Part shown: piece after piece, positions 22,266-34,268 of the stretch
How the letters are laid out: each line of letters starts with the position of its first letter
How positions within the stretch are numbered: position 1 is the stretch's first letter
Origin: Carettochelys insculpta
Lineage: Eukaryota; Chordata; Testudines; Carettochelyidae
Assembly: GCF_033958435.1 (NCBI RefSeq)
Contig: NC_134161.1
Location: 1,798,001 to 1,862,000 of the forward strand
Reading direction: 5' to 3'
Length of the DNA stretch: 64,000 nucleotides
The notes under the pieces: generated by a model
Told to the model about the DNA's origin: nothing
The model's input: only the letters and a program-made list of their open reading frames with translations
The model's database searches: none
Translations under genes and position numbers: made by a program

Positions 22266-22311
22266 TGACCAAAACACCTCTTAGCCAGGGAGAGAAGCCT
22301 GAAAGCAGAGG

Positions 22312-22785
22312 GTTCTTTTTTATAACAGCAAGAGGCAACGGGCTTAAACTGCAGGAAGGGAGGTTTAGGTTGGACATTAGGAAAAAGTTCCTAACTGTCA
22401 GGGTGGCCAAACACCGGAATAAATTGCCTAGGGAGGTTGTGGAATCTCCATTGCTGGAGATGTTTAAGAACAGGTTAGACAGATGTCTATCAGGGATGGT
22501 TTAGACCAGGCGTGTCAAACCTGCGGCACGTGGGCCGCATGCGGCCCTGGACAGCTAGTAATGCGGCCCCACAAGATCGTAAACTTTTAACATTATTATG
22601 TGATTTATACACATTAACTATATTATATATTTTGTACGTGGACCAAGACTATCTTCACTCAATGCGGCCCAGGCAAGCCAAAAGGTTGGACACCCATGGT
22701 TTAGACAGTGCTTGGTCCTGCCATTGGGGTAGGGGGCTGGACTTGATGGCCTCTCAAGGTCCCTGCCAGTCCTAGGATTCTATGA
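22312..22785 (+). mobile_element. CR1 LINE 3' end, split by a hAT-like element
   Basis: The sequence encodes RGNGLKLQEGRFRLDIRKKF and VAKHRNKLPREVVESPLLEM before the stop at about 22504, then the 3' untranslated region GGGGGCTGGACTTGATGGCC and the tail GGATTCTATGA. The parts 22312-22506 and 22699-22785 together match the uninterrupted CR1 at 53345-53600. The intervening 192 bp is a hAT-like element. Subfamily is the same as the 52.7-kb copy. Confidence 0.92.
22507..22698. mobile_element. hAT-like MITE inserted in CR1, with 8-bp target duplication
   Basis: The left terminus is CAGGCGTGTCAAACCTGCGG. The right terminus, reverse-complemented, is CATGGGTGTCCAACCTTTTGG, so imperfect inverted repeats of about 15-20 bp are present. 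The element is flanked by exact copies of GTTTAGAC at 22499-22506 and 22699-22706. The interior is AT-rich in the middle and carries the GCGGCCC motif near both ends. At 192 bp it encodes nothing. Confidence 0.92.
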
Positions 22786-22796
22786 TAAGGCATTAT

Positions 22797-23000
22797 ACTA
22801 ATCTCATAGAGCTCAAAGAGGCCTTCAGAGGTCATTGAGTCTAGTCCCCTGCAGGCACAGCAGGACCTGTCACCATCCCTGATAGATTTGGGTTTTTTTA
22901 ATCTATTTGCCCAGATCCCTAAATGGCCCCCCAAGGATTGGGCTCACAGCCCTGGCTTTAGCAGGCCAAAGCTCAAACCGCTGAGCTATCCCTCCCTCTT
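22797..23000 (-). mobile_element. tRNA-derived SINE, turtle type
   Basis: On the minus strand the 5' head is GAGGGAGGGATAGCTCAGCG followed by GTTTGAGC, a tRNA-like half with a recognisable A box (TAGCTCAGCGG). A degenerate B box region (GTGAGCCCAATCC) follows, then the body CCATTTAGGGATCTGGG and CCTGCTGTGCCTGCAGGGGA. The 3' end runs into GGCCTCTTTGAGCTCTATGA. This arrangement matches the tRNA-Lys-type SINE family known from cryptodire turtles. A related copy is at 58597-58809. Confidence 0.8.
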
Positions 23001-23679
23001 GTCACCTCATGTTTTCACTAATGTTTGGGGATATCGGGATACAATAGCAAGGAAGGTAGGATATGTGTGGTGCTGGGAGGAGTCCCTTGTCCATGTGACC
23101 TTAGGAGTTTTGTGTCTTGGGTCTTTACGTGTCTTAGAACTCTGAGGGAGAAGACAACAGTCGTTTTGTTCTCAGCTGCTCGGGCATGTTTCTGCGGAGA
23201 CATAGGCTATTCTCCATGGGGAAGTGTTTTGGCTTCCTGCTTCTCTTTCTGGGATGTGCACTGCTCAGGCTACACATATACACAGCTGCTCTAGGGGCAT
23301 TTGCCTTTCCAACTTCAGCCAGGTTGAACGGCCCTACAGGGGCCCAGGCTATAGTAGTCTATGGGGCGAGAAGATCTGTCGAGATTAGCATGATGTCCCA
23401 AAACTAAATGGGAGCAAGTTGAGAGAATTTTTTTCTTGGTGCCACCAAAGAGATGGGATCTTCTGTTGCTGCTGGAATTAGGGACCCCATCTCAAGGCCC
23501 TGCAGATTCCAGTCTCTGGATTTGGTGGTTTTTAGGGCAAGCTAGAATGACATGTACTGCTGGTTTCTGCAGAAATGCAGATGTTTCCTCTCTTTGATAG
23601 CAGTGAGAAGGGGGTATAGGGATTGACTATAGCTGAAACTAGAAGTTTCATGCTAGATGTTGCTTTCCATCCACCAGAC
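23001..23679. other. No gene recognised
   Basis: No repeat or exon recognised in this interval. Confidence 0.45.
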
Positions 23680-23950
23680 CAGGGGTCAGCAGCCCCAGTA
23701 CAGGTGCCAAGAGTGGCATGTGAGGTGGGAGCTCAGCCCCACCCCTTTTCCCCCATGCCCCCTGTGGATTAGCAAAAGGACAGCTAATGCCAGCAACCTC
23801 CACCTCAATGGGAAAGCCCTGCACTTGCATTGTTCAATGAAGCTGCTGGAAGAAGGACAACTAGTGACTTAAAAGGTGTCACCAGAACTTGGACCGTACA
23901 CAGAGATCAAAAGGTCAACTTTCAGCACTCTGACAGGTTGCTAACCCCTG
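23680..23950 (+). mobile_element. hAT-like MITE with exact 8-bp target duplication
   Basis: The termini are CAGGGGTCAGCAGCCCC at the left and CAGGGGTTAGCAACCTG on the reverse complement of the right. Exact copies of CACCAGAC flank the element at 23672-23679 and 23951-23958. The 271-bp interior has no transposase frame. A second, reverse-oriented copy of the same family opens the window (1-792). Confidence 0.93.
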
Positions 23951-23958
23951 CACCAGAC

Positions 23959-24486
23959 CCCCAACCCTGTTCCAGGCTGACTCTGATCACTTGGAGCTGC
24001 TTCTGTCTGGAATCCCCATCTTGCACTGGAGGAAAGCTCTGCTGGTAGCTGTGAAATTTGTAACATCACTGGTCTTGCTCCTTGTGTCATTCAGCGCAAC
24101 ATCCATTTGATCTGAATCTCACCTCTGTTGTTTGTTTGCATTCTACTGGGCATTTTACACAGTTGTGGGCAAACTGTCATAGCAATTGCTTAAAAATGAG
24201 TGCAGCAGTGAAGGCATGCAGTTGTTCATCTTCTCCCACTATGCTTTACATGGCATTTTAATACTTTTTATTCACAAAGTTTTCTCTCTTGTGTACAGAG
24301 AGAGATCTAGACAGACACAATAAGTTCTACTGGTACATTTGAGTTTTCTAGCACACACCGGGAATTTGTCTTTGTAGAGTAATTACAGTCATCTGCAAAA
24401 TCAACAGCTAGTGTGGAATCTTTCAGCAATGATTTGCATGTTGATTACCTGGTCTAAACCCTGAACAAGAAGAATGGGCAAACAGA
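23959..24486. other. No gene recognised; AT-rich
   Basis: An AT-rich, unique-looking stretch with no recognisable repeat or exon. Confidence 0.45.
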
Positions 24487-24603
24487 AGAGGAGCTGTGCT
24501 GTGTCAAACCAATGGTCTGTCTTGGCCCAGTACTTCTGGCAGGCCAGGAGGCACACAGGGTTGAGGTTTTTGAGCTTTTTGGCTAATAGCCATTGACATA
24601 CCT
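24487..24603 (-). mobile_element. CR1-group (L3-like) LINE 3' remnant
   Basis: GCTGTGCTGTGTCAAACCAA..GGTCTGTCTTGGCCCAGTA and GGCTAATAGCCATTGACATACCTAG match, in reverse orientation, the 3' untranslated region of the LINEs at 116-738 and 29560-31402. Most of the middle is deleted. Confidence 0.65.
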
Positions 24604-24604
24604 A

Positions 24605-24628
24605 GCGCGTGCGTGTGTGTGTGCGTGC

Positions 24629-24665
<37 letters not shown>
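24605..24665. repeat. (GT/GC)n microsatellite
   Basis: An alternating purine-pyrimidine tract of about 60 bp that begins as mixed GCGT units and continues as pure GT. It can in principle adopt Z-DNA. Confidence 0.95.
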
Positions 24666-24667
<2 letters not shown>

Positions 24668-24796
24668 AAAGAGAGATTTGCTGCCCATTAATTTCATTGG
24701 GCAGTCTCTGGTCCATGTTAGTCGACGCAGAGCAGAAAGCCATGCTGATTTCTAATGAAATAACAAGATTACCTTGAATTAGATCTGCTCTGTGTG

Positions 24797-25530
24797 TGTG
24801 ACGGTGTGATCCCTGCAAGAGCTGACTCAGGCTAGAGGCAGCTAATTAAGAACAGGTTCACCTGTGCAGGAACAGGCTGCAGAGAACTGGCTGCTATTTC
24901 AGCAAAACCTTGCAGAGAAGTAAGAGGCAGTCACTGCCTGAGTAGAGGGAGCTGGAGGCTGGCAAACTCCGAGTGGGGAAAGCCCAGGGAAACAGCAGTA
25001 AGAGGTAGGATTGTGACTGCTGGCTTTGGGCTGGAACCCAGGGTTGAGGGTGTGTCTGGGTTACTCTACCAGCCCCTGGAGAGTGGCAAAGGCAGTGGAG
25101 ATGCCAGACAGCAGGTCTGGCGAGACTGAATTCCCTGTAAGCTGGCGAGCTGGCCAGGCCCCAGAAATGGAAGTGGCAAACCGGAGTGAGTAGAGCATCA
25201 GAGCAAGGCAGGAAGGGAGAAGACTGAGCCGGAGGGAAAACGCAAGTGGGCAGAGCTTGTCCCCTGCCTGACCAGCAGGAGGTCCTACCTGGGAACCAGG
25301 TGGCTGGGCCCCCTGCCCCAGCCGAGTGGGAGGGACTACTAGACCCAGGAACCAACTCATTTAATGGGACAACTCATGAAAAAACAGGGTTGGGGTACAG
25401 GTCGCAGGATCAAAGTGATGGAAGCTGAGGGGGACACCGAGCAGAGACGCTCACTGCCACTCTGAGCGAGCCCTACCGCAGTGCGCAAAAATACGCTCTC
25501 AGTTACAACGGTGACTCATATGGCTGAGGA
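24797..25530 (+). repeat. Possible unclassified interspersed repeat
   Basis: The block opens with GTGATCCCTGCAAGAGCTGA and CTAATTAAGAACAGGTTCACC and is GC- and purine-rich to about 25490. Its position between LINE remnants and its style recall repeats that I have seen associated with turtle genomes, possibly an LTR or an unclassified family. I could not define termini or a target duplication, so this is a weak call. Confidence 0.3.
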
Positions 25531-25536
25531 GGGACT

Positions 25537-25662
25537 ATAGGTTACAGGTTAGATAAATGTCTGTCAGGGGTGGTCTAGACAGTACTTGGCCCTGCCATGA
25601 GGGCAGGGGGCTGGACTCGATGGCCTCTCGAGGTCCCTTCCAGTCCTAGCATTCTATGATTG
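25537..25662 (+). mobile_element. CR1 3' terminal fragment
   Basis: ACAGGTTAGATAAATGTCTG through GGCCCTGCCATGAGGGCAGG, GGGCTGGACTCGATGGCC and the tail ATTCTATGATTGTGTGAT form the last ~125 bp of a CR1 of the 52.7-kb subfamily. It is 5'-truncated right after the ORF2 C-terminus. Confidence 0.9.
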
Positions 25663-28600
25663 TGTGATAAGTTGTATCCCTCTGAAATCTGCACAGTACA
25701 TGATATGCTGTGGGCCTGATCTCTTTGACCCCCTGGGTGCTACTGCAATGCAAAGAATGGCCCCTGGTCCTGTCTGGGAGCTGGGTAGGACGGAGAGCTG
25801 CCTGCAAACTAGAATCTCCCTGGTGGGTCTATGTTGGGTTCAGCTTCTCCCTTCCTCTGCATTTCTCTTGGGGCTGGAGCTGCTGAAATGCCCTTTGAGC
25901 GCCTAGCTGTTCTGGGAGGAGGTGCTGCATGCAGACCACAGAGTCGCGAGGACTTTGCTTAAGGCTCTGTGCACAAGGTCCAATCCAAACCTCTGACTGC
26001 ACTTACCCATTGCTGGTTATTGCCCTGGTGCTGCCACCAGCCAGGGCTGCAGCTGCAGCTCTGGTTCAGGGATCCTGGCAGAGCTGTGTGTGCCCTGAAA
26101 CCGGGCAGAGGACCTTCCTTGCAGGCGCCACCTTCCTCCTCTTCTTGCCTTAGAAACCGGTGACTTCCCTCTCTCCAGTAAGTGGGGTGTGCCCAGCTCC
26201 TCATCAATGGGGCTCTTGCCCACCACTGGGGTGAGTGGTGCTGTGGTCTTGCAGACGATGTGAACGTTTGTGGCACAAGGATGCCAGGGAAGTGCATTAC
26301 AAACAACGAGAGCAAATCGGATCCAAATGACACTGTCCATGTTACACCTCCACCAAGAGGACACAAGCCAGCTGGGCTGCGAACATCATGGATGCAAAGT
26401 CTGCGCACTTCTAGAGTGTCTGTCTTGTCCCTTTGGTCCGGCTGTGTATTGGGTATCTCATCCTCACTTTCTCTGTTGTTCTATATCCTGAGTAGTCATC
26501 CTGCTGCAGCAGACGGGGCCTGTGGACTTGCAGACCTGAAAACCACAAGGGACAGGTCTCCCTTTCCTGCTCAGCTTTCCTGCACACACCTTTTAAACCC
26601 CATGAACCCAAACCAGCATGTGCCACTCACTGCAGCTCACCTGGAATCTGTGTATGTAGAGTAGCCACCAGGACAGGGGCCAGAGAATCTCTTCTTCCCT
26701 TGACTCCAGTAGGCAGACTTCCTGGGACTTGGTATTGGTCCATTGCTGGCGTGTATATGTGTGCGTGCATGCGCCCTGCTGTCAGGGCTCTCCAGCCAAC
26801 ACAGTCAGTCCCCACGGAGCTTCCCTGGTTCGTTGTGTAATGAATAACATAGAGACGAAGCAGGACATGGCACTGGTTTCTGAGCCAGAACGTTTCCTTG
26901 GTGTGTGTTCTGTCTGTGTGCACAGTGAGGGGGCTGCAGCCCCTCAGCAGTGCCAGCGTGACCTGCCCCCAGGTAGGAAGCAAGGTGGAGGGTGGAAGGA
27001 GCCACGCCTTTCTCCTGGGCACTGAGCAGGGCACTCAGCACCCTATGGGACATGGTTCTGGTGGTTAACCTGGTGCCCAACCCCTGACCTATGTCCTGCA
27101 GAGCAGCATAGTGCTGAAATCTGCAGGGACCATGCGTGTGTGTGTGTGTGGAGGGACAGCCGTGCAGGGGTCCAAGTCTGACCTGGAGTTGACAGGAGTT
27201 TCGAGTAGCATGGTGAAGGAGCGCAGCTAATCCGAGAAGGGCGTGCTTTTGAGTACGTACGGTTCTGTGGCACGCCGGCAGCTTGTTTTGTCCCAGAACC
27301 TTGGGGAGACTTCTAGAAACACGGGTTGCTTAAGATCTTGCTTCGTGCTTGCATGGGGCGAGTCAAAGTGTGTGCTGTGTGCTCTTGTGCTGCCCTACAG
27401 ATGAGGAGATGGAGGAGTAACAGTGAATGGTAATTTATCCAGTGTGTCTTATGCATGAGGAGAACTCTTCCCAAACTACTAACCTGCAGCCCCGCCAGGG
27501 CTGCCCTTCTTGCAAGTTATGAGTTTCTCATCTCTTGGCAGCGGACAGCGTTGCCTTGTAATGCAGAGTCTGGTCTGAGGAACAAGTCTGCATCTTTAAA
27601 GCCCTTTCATGCTGCCCCGGACAATGACCTGCCTTTGCAATAATGCAGGAAACTGATACCCTCTTGAGCCCTTTTTCCCCCGTTTTGCCTACCAGAGAAG
27701 CTTTGCTACAGGCTGAGACTTTATAAAAATATTGCATCGATTTTTAGCCCTGCATAAGCCAGTCTATTAACAAGTGATGTGTATTGTTGTATTTAGATGT
27801 CTGCCCTGGCTATGCCTGGAGGGGAAAGCGGTCATTAGAATGTTAACCCTCAGACATGTGGCAACTGCCTTCCCCAGCCTGTGTGGAATACATTAAGGAC
27901 GTCTGGGTGGGTTTCAAATGCATGTCCCTGGGCCTTAGGCTTTCATTTACCTCTTCAAGGGCTCTCGGATTGAGATTTCATCTTGAACTGCGAATTGCCT
28001 CGTTTTCCTGGGCTTCTCAGCAATGTTGGTTCCATAGTCGCAACTGTTCTCGTTCTGTGTGGTTGTTTGCTAGGGCACTGCGAGCTTCCAGAACACTTGG
28101 CAATGGAGACATGCTCCCTGCTACAAAGAGCATACCGTCCCACCATGTAATTAGAGAAATATAATCGCCCTCCAAGCGGTGGCTGCTCTTGCATTGTCTC
28201 TATATGGCATTGTGCCCGTGTCTCTGTTCCTTGTTTGCCTGCATCATGTCCTTTCTGTAATAGCAAAATAACCCCTGAGCCGCTATTGTGGGAAGATTAC
28301 CAGCTTCTTCAGGTAAAGTCACTCTGCCTTTTGGCCTGGGTCCATATACGAGTAGCTTTACCCAAGCTTTACTTGAGCATAATCCGACATTCCAGCATGG
28401 CGCGTTCGTTAAAACGAGCCAGGGGCATATGGTATATGTGTAATGCATGCTCGCGTGCAGGTGCCAGCAATTAATTTCAGAATACTTGCTAGTGGAATTC
28501 CAGCATGACGTGTCCAGCACTAACTAGTGATTCCGTGGGAACAATACCCTCATGTCTTAGTCTTTGCGTTGTGTTGGGAATGTGGGGATTCCTCCCTGCT

Positions 28601-28949
28601 CAGGCTAGGATTGGAGTAGACTCTTCCTCCGCTGTGTTGGATGCTGACAGCTGCAACAGTGATGTGATTCCAGCTGTGTGGGTGTGAACCACTTGCTAGG
28701 AGCCCTGCTCCTGGTTCCCATGTTAAAAAGGTGGGGTCAAATGCAGGGTAAAGAGTCTTGGTGCAGCCCTAGAAGAACTTACCTCACCAGTGACTTCCAC
28801 CTTCATGTTAGCCTGGCAGCTGACCCCAGCTGTTTGGAGAAACTCTGCTTTGAAGAGTTCCACAAACTAATTTGGCCCTGGAACACTTTTGGGCTTGGAA
28901 TATATTGACAGAGGACATATAGGCTGGTCTGCGGGAGAAGGGGTTCATA
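25663..28949. other. No gene recognised
   Basis: About 3.3 kb without a recognised exon or repeat, apart from a 17-bp GT run at 27134-27150. Frames such as 26408-25959 (-) and 26182-26664 (+) overlap on opposite strands and show no known domain. Confidence 0.4.
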
Positions 28950-29559
28950 CCGAAAAATTACAGCATGATTGATTTAAGAGTTAGGTTTTTTTAGATGTCC
29001 TTTATTTTACAAAGAATAAAAAATAACAAGCGAAAATCATCTGGATGAACTACTACTGTAATGTCCTTCTGACGGAAGGACAGTTGGCAACCCTGCAATT
29101 AAGTACAAAAATTAAATACAAACCCAAAACAAAACATCAATAGAACAGGCAAAAGAAGGATGGTTAGTGTAATTCTTTTGTACAAAAATTGAAAGGACAA
29201 TAATGTTCAAAAAAGGGCTGGCCTTTCTTAAAGCTTGAAAACATGTTTATGAAAAAGAACTGGAAAACCAATTAGGTATGGAAAATACTTTTAAATTTTG
29301 TGTTTTTTATAAATTTCTTGTTTTTACAGAAAACTACTTGAAAATAAACATAACTAACTTTTAAGTAACTTAGATGGGAAGAGTGTGTTTGCATCTCTGT
29401 TTCAGCATGAGTAACAAAAACTATACCATTATGAATGCGTTATTAATATACCTACAATCTAAATATTAGTCAAATACCATATTTTTCATACACCCATAAT
29501 TTATTTAATATTTTAGAAGGAAAAATATCACTATCATTGAATTTTTTTTCACGGAACAG
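28950..29559. other. AT-rich stretch upstream of a LINE
   Basis: A markedly A/T-rich 600-bp stretch with runs such as CTTTATTTTACAAAGAATAA. It contains a short inverted repeat, GTCCTTC / GAAGGAC, around 29063-29081. No open frame of interest. It may be part of an unrecognised repeat or simply AT-rich single-copy DNA. Confidence 0.35.
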
Positions 29560-31402
29560 CAGTTTAGATCAGTACATCAGAAGCAGGAAGCATGCTAAAC
29601 AACGAGTGGGCCCCCCAGGGTGATAGAGATAAAAAAGAGCACTCAAAGGCAATCAAGTCATTGTGGACAAATTAAATGAATTCTTTGCTTCAGTCTTCAT
29701 AGCTGAGGATGTGAGGGAGATTCCCAAACCTGAGCTGTCCTTTGTGTATGACAAATCTGAGCAATTGTCCAAGATTGAGGTGGTGTTAGAGGAGGTTTTG
29801 GAACTAATTGATAAACTTAACAGTAACAAGTCACTGGGACTAGATGGCATTCACCCAAGAGTTCTGAGAGAACTTATATGTGAAATTGCAGCACTGTTAA
29901 CTGTGGTTCATAACCTATCCTTTAAATCAGCTTCTGCACCCAGTGACTGGAAGATAGCTGATGCAATCCCACTATTTAAAAAAGGCTCCAGAGGCCATCC
30001 TGGCAATTACAGATCAGTAAATCTAACATAGGTCCTGGGCAAACTAGTTGAAACCATAGTAAAGAATAACATTCTCACACATATAGAAGAATATAATTTG
30101 TTGGGCAAAAGTCAATATGGTTTCTGTAACGGAAATTCACGTCTTACTAATCTATTGGAATCCAGTAGATCAAGTCTACTTGGATTTCCAGAAAGCCTTT
30201 GACAAGGTCCCTCACCAAAGGCTCTTAGATAAATTAAGTTGTCAGGGAATAAGAGGAAAGATCTTTCCATGGATTGAAAATTGGTTAAAAGACAGGAAAC
30301 AAAGGGTAGGAATAAATTAAATTTTCAGAATGGAGAGGGGTAATGAGTGGTATTCCCCAAGGGTCAGTCCTAGGACCAATTCTATTCGACTTATTCATAA
30401 ATGATCTGGAGAAAGGGGTACACTGTGAGGTGGCAAAGTTTGCAGATGACACTAAACTGCTCAAGATAGTTAAGACCAAAGCAGACTGAAGAATTTCTAG
30501 AGGATCTCACAATACTGAGTGATTGGGCAACAAAAGGGCAAATGAAATTTAATGTGGATAAATGTGAAGTAATGTACATTGTAAAAAGTAATCCCAACTA
30601 CACATACAGTATGATGGGAGCTAATTTAGCAACAGCTAATCAAGAAAGCATCCATGCAGTGGGAGTCAAAGTAAACAGGATGTTAGGAAGCATTAAAAAA
30701 GGAACAGAGAATAAGACAGAGCTTGTCTTATTGCCCTTATTTAAAACCATGGTATGCCCACAGCTTGAATAGTGTGTACAGATGTAGTCAGCTCATCTCA
30801 AAAAAGATATATTGGCATTAGAAAAGGTTCAGTAAAGGGCAACTAAAATTATTAGGGGTTTGGACCCTATCCCCTATGTAGAGAAATTAGAGCCTAGGAC
30901 TTTTCATCTCAGAAAAGAGGAGACTAAGGGGTCGGGAGGGATGTGACAGAGGTCTATAAAATTACGAGTGGTGTGGAGAAAGTGAACAAGGAAAAATTAT
31001 TTACTTGTTCCCATAATATCAGAACTAGAGGACACCAAATGAAATTAGTGGGCAGCAGGTTTAAAACAAATAAAAGGATGTTCTTCACACATTGCACAGG
31101 CAACCTGTGGAACTCCTTGCCAGAGGAGGCTGTGAAGGCTATGGCTATAACAAGGTTTTAAAGAGAGCTAGATAAATGCCTGGAAGTTAGGTCCATTAAT
31201 GGCTATCAGCCAGGATGGGTGGGAACAGTTCCCTGGCCTCTGTTTGTCAGAGGCTGGAGATGGTGGCAGGAGACAGATTGTTACCTGTTCGGTTCACTCC
31301 CTCTGGGGTGCTTGGCACTGGCTGCTGTCGGCAGACAGGCTACTGGGCTGGATGGACCTTTGGTCTGACCCAGTCTGGCTGTACTTATGGTCTTACGTTC
31401 TG
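29560..31402 (+). mobile_element. CR1-group (L3-like) LINE, longest copy in the window, broken ORF2
   Basis: This copy begins in the linker between endonuclease and reverse transcriptase (KLNEFFASVFIAEDV at about 29669). Reverse transcriptase blocks follow in order: LGLDGIHPRVLREL, FKKGSRGHPGNYRSVNLT, DFQKAFDKVPHQRLLDKL near 30180, the catalytic KFADDTKLL near 30430-30455, KCEVMYIVKSNP, and the C-terminal [24 protein letters not shown] and [12 protein letters not shown]. The 3' untranslated region contains GGGCTGGATGGACCTTTGG and ends near a decayed TTCTTATG tail at about 31400. Frameshifts and stops between 30030 and 30900 break the frame, so it cannot encode a working enzyme. The endonuclease domain is absent. 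Confidence 0.92.
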
Positions 31403-33694
31403 TTCTCCTGTGGAACACTGGTCTTTGCAGAACGCAGGTTGGGAAACAGTGCTTCAGAGCATCACTGGGTGGGAAGTGCCTGTTAAAGGCAGAACAGGCA
31501 ATGGTCCTTTGCACTCCCACTCAGTTTGTTGGCTCTTGGAGTGTGGAGGGGGAGTTGTATGCTGGGAATTTGGCAGTGGTCACTTGTGCTTCCCTTCCAG
31601 AGAGGTTGGACCTGCTGGCGTCTTGCTGTTCACTGGGGGGCAGTTTTGATAATGGTGGGGGCTGAAGTGTGGGAGGCCCTTCTGCCTGGCGCTGGGATCA
31701 CCAAGCATAATGCAGAACTCCCTGTTCTGCCGGGAAGGGGCACTAGAGTGCTTTTCACCCCAGGCTCTGCAAGCAGCTTGTAATGGCTGGAGCCTTGTAG
31801 CCCTCTCGCCAGGGGGAGAGGGTCTCTGTCTGTGGGGGGGGCAGGAAAACAGTGTCAAAGGGAGAAGCGATCTGGCCATGGATGTGCAGTGAAGAAGCTT
31901 TGCATGCCAGGAATTGAAGTTTTGTATTAAAATCCTTCCTGGGTGACTGGCTGTTCCGCAGAGGCCCAGTAGATGCGTTCTCTTGCACTTGGCGCCATCC
32001 GTCCAGGTTATGTGTGCTGTGATTCTGAGCTCCTTCCTCTCCTACAGTCAGGCTGTTGCCAGCAGATATAACCAAATGCCTCTGCCTTCACCAGCCTGGT
32101 GAGGGAGTGTCTCATTGGGCTGGTTTCCTGCAAGATGGCAGTGTCTGGATTTTCCCGCTTGGAATAAAATATATTTGTGAAACTTTATCATAGTATTATA
32201 GCTAATGCTGCTGTGTGGTGGAGATAAAGCCCTAATTGTTTGGACAGCATAAATCAACACCAAAAGCCTGATGGAAAATAAAGCAATTTAAATCTATTTG
32301 CTGTCTCTGCTGGCCTGTGCGACCAATGATGAATACATATCCTCGGCATGGTTAAAGCTGGTCACTTTGGTGTCTCTTGATGCGCTGGTGCAGGGCCTGC
32401 CTTGGTTTGTGTTTCAGAAGGGCCGTGATTTTTAATGTACTCATTTTTGGCCAAAGTTAGCTCCTCCATGTTTTCTTAGTCTTGTAAGTTTGCTGCTATG
32501 ATTATTTATGCTACGGCTAGGATTGTTTTGGGCTGACCTAAACAGACCAATCCAGTTCACTCTAATACACACTCTGAAATCCACTGAGGCATCATTATTC
32601 TGCAAAGAACTATCTCTGTCTCCTCAGAGCTGTGCTGCTATTCTACATTGTGTGTGCGTGTTTCTCTTACAGACACACTCTTCTTCAAGGGTCACCTCCC
32701 TAGGATGAAAATGTACCATTTGGGGAACACGAGGCCAAGAATATGGGTTCAAACGTTGCTCCATGGAGACCCCACACAATCTTCTACACATGGCTGGTTT
32801 CTTTCATTGTCCAGCTTAGACTCCTACAGAACCACTGAAATGCAGCTGCCTCTGGGATGGGATGCTCTGTTTACAGACTTCACACTGCATGGTGGTGGGG
32901 ATGTGCTGGTGTGATTAGGTGGGCCCATGAGCTCTTAATTTGCATGCTGAGCAGATGAAGCCAGTGATCTAAGCGATATGTTATACGGTCCACCCTTCCT
33001 GGGCACTTGGTGTGCTGGTGGCTCCGGTGCTCTCTCCCCTGCTTGCCCCTCCTGCTTTGGGGTGGCTGGAGGGTTTCTTCTGCTCCCTAAAGGACAGACT
33101 TGAGCAGCTGTTTTAACCTCGTTGGGATACAAGATGAATGGGCTGAGATGAAGTAGTCACAGCAATATGGGGGGCACATCTGAGCAGGTGGCAGATCAGA
33201 CATTTGTATGGGGTGTGGGCATTTTTTGTTTACATGACCCATTTGAACCCAGTCAAGCCCTGACCTGTTACAGCCACTGTAAATCAGCTCTCGCCCTTTG
33301 CAGTACCCCCTGGCTGTGGGGTGAGGCTTCCCTCCTGGTTCCAAACACTCCCACGTCTGTCTGTCTGTCTCTCACCTGGCTGGAACAGCCCCTTTCAGTG
33401 CAGTGTAAAGCAAAGGCCAGCATTTCAGGGTTCCTGCAACTAGACTCCCAGGTCTCAAACCCAGAACGGGTCTGGGCTCTTAGACCTGCAGGAAGACAGA
33501 GGACTGAGTGTCGCTGACAAGCAGAGCCTCTTCCAGCTTCTTGTGGACTTGTCTAGTCGAGCCCTGGGCAGGGAAGGTCAAAGCCTTGTCGAACGGATTG
33601 CACCAGCTGCAGCATACAAGGGTTTTAGCTGCTTGATTAAGTGGGGTGAATCCCTGTGTGGACACTTGCAAACAGGTTTAACGCTGGCTTGTCC
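31403..33694. other. No gene recognised
   Basis: About 2.3 kb without a recognisable exon or repeat. A (CTGT)n-like run lies near 33356-33370. Confidence 0.4.
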
Positions 33695-33765
33695 CAGTTT
33701 GCTTGAAGCAGGGGGCTGGACTAGATGACCTCCTGAGGTCCCTCCCAGCCCTGTGGCTCTATGAA
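33695..33765 (+). mobile_element. CR1 3' terminal fragment
   Basis: GCTTGAAGCAGGGGGCTGGA, CTAGATGACCTCCTGAGGTC and CCAGCCCTGTGGCTCTATGA form the last ~70 bp of a CR1 of the 11.8-kb subfamily, with nothing of the coding region retained. Confidence 0.88.
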
Positions 33766-34177
33766 TTTAGGAGCAGCCATATGGATTTGCATCAGCCTCA
33801 AAACACACTTGTAGTAGATACTAGGCCTGAGTCTTGTCCCCATCTGTGGATGCTGCAGCCTCCCTCGGAGCTCCCCCGTGCCCCTGCTCTTGTACACAAG
33901 TGGCATTTCCCCTCCTGACTTGCTGGCCTCCTGCTCCACCAAACCCAAGAGGGCAAGTGCGCCAGGAAGGAACTCTCTGGTCCGAGAAGCAGGAGGGTAG
34001 GGATTTTGCATCTCTTTTAAAACCCCTCCTCCCAAATGCGGCACTTCCCACTCAGAGAGCAGGAGTGGAGGGGTGCATGTGGCATAACTGTGTTGGAAGA
34101 GAACTGTGACACCCCCACCTCCCGCCCATCTTCGCTAGCCCTCTCCCCAGGGCTCTCAAAGTTAGCTGCAGGCACAG

Positions 34178-34268
34178 ATAACAAGCAGTCCTGTAATGCC
34201 TTAAAGACCAGCACATCTACTTACCAGGTAACGAGCTTTTGTGAGTAGGACCCGCTTTGTCAGACACC
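34178..34268 (-). mobile_element. Penelope-like terminal repeat fragment A
   Basis: Read on the minus strand it follows the order of the element at 63435-63570: a hammerhead-like segment beginning CTGACAAAGCGGG at 34263, then CACAAAAGCTCG, GCTGGTCTTTAAGGCATTAC and AGGACTGCTTGTTATC. It is strongly diverged. The family assignment is from memory of vertebrate Penelope/Neptune terminal repeats. Confidence 0.5.

Noticed and set aside
24504..24818. Frame with a long His-Thr run
   Set aside because: It is the translation of the CA strand of the microsatellite at 24605-24665.
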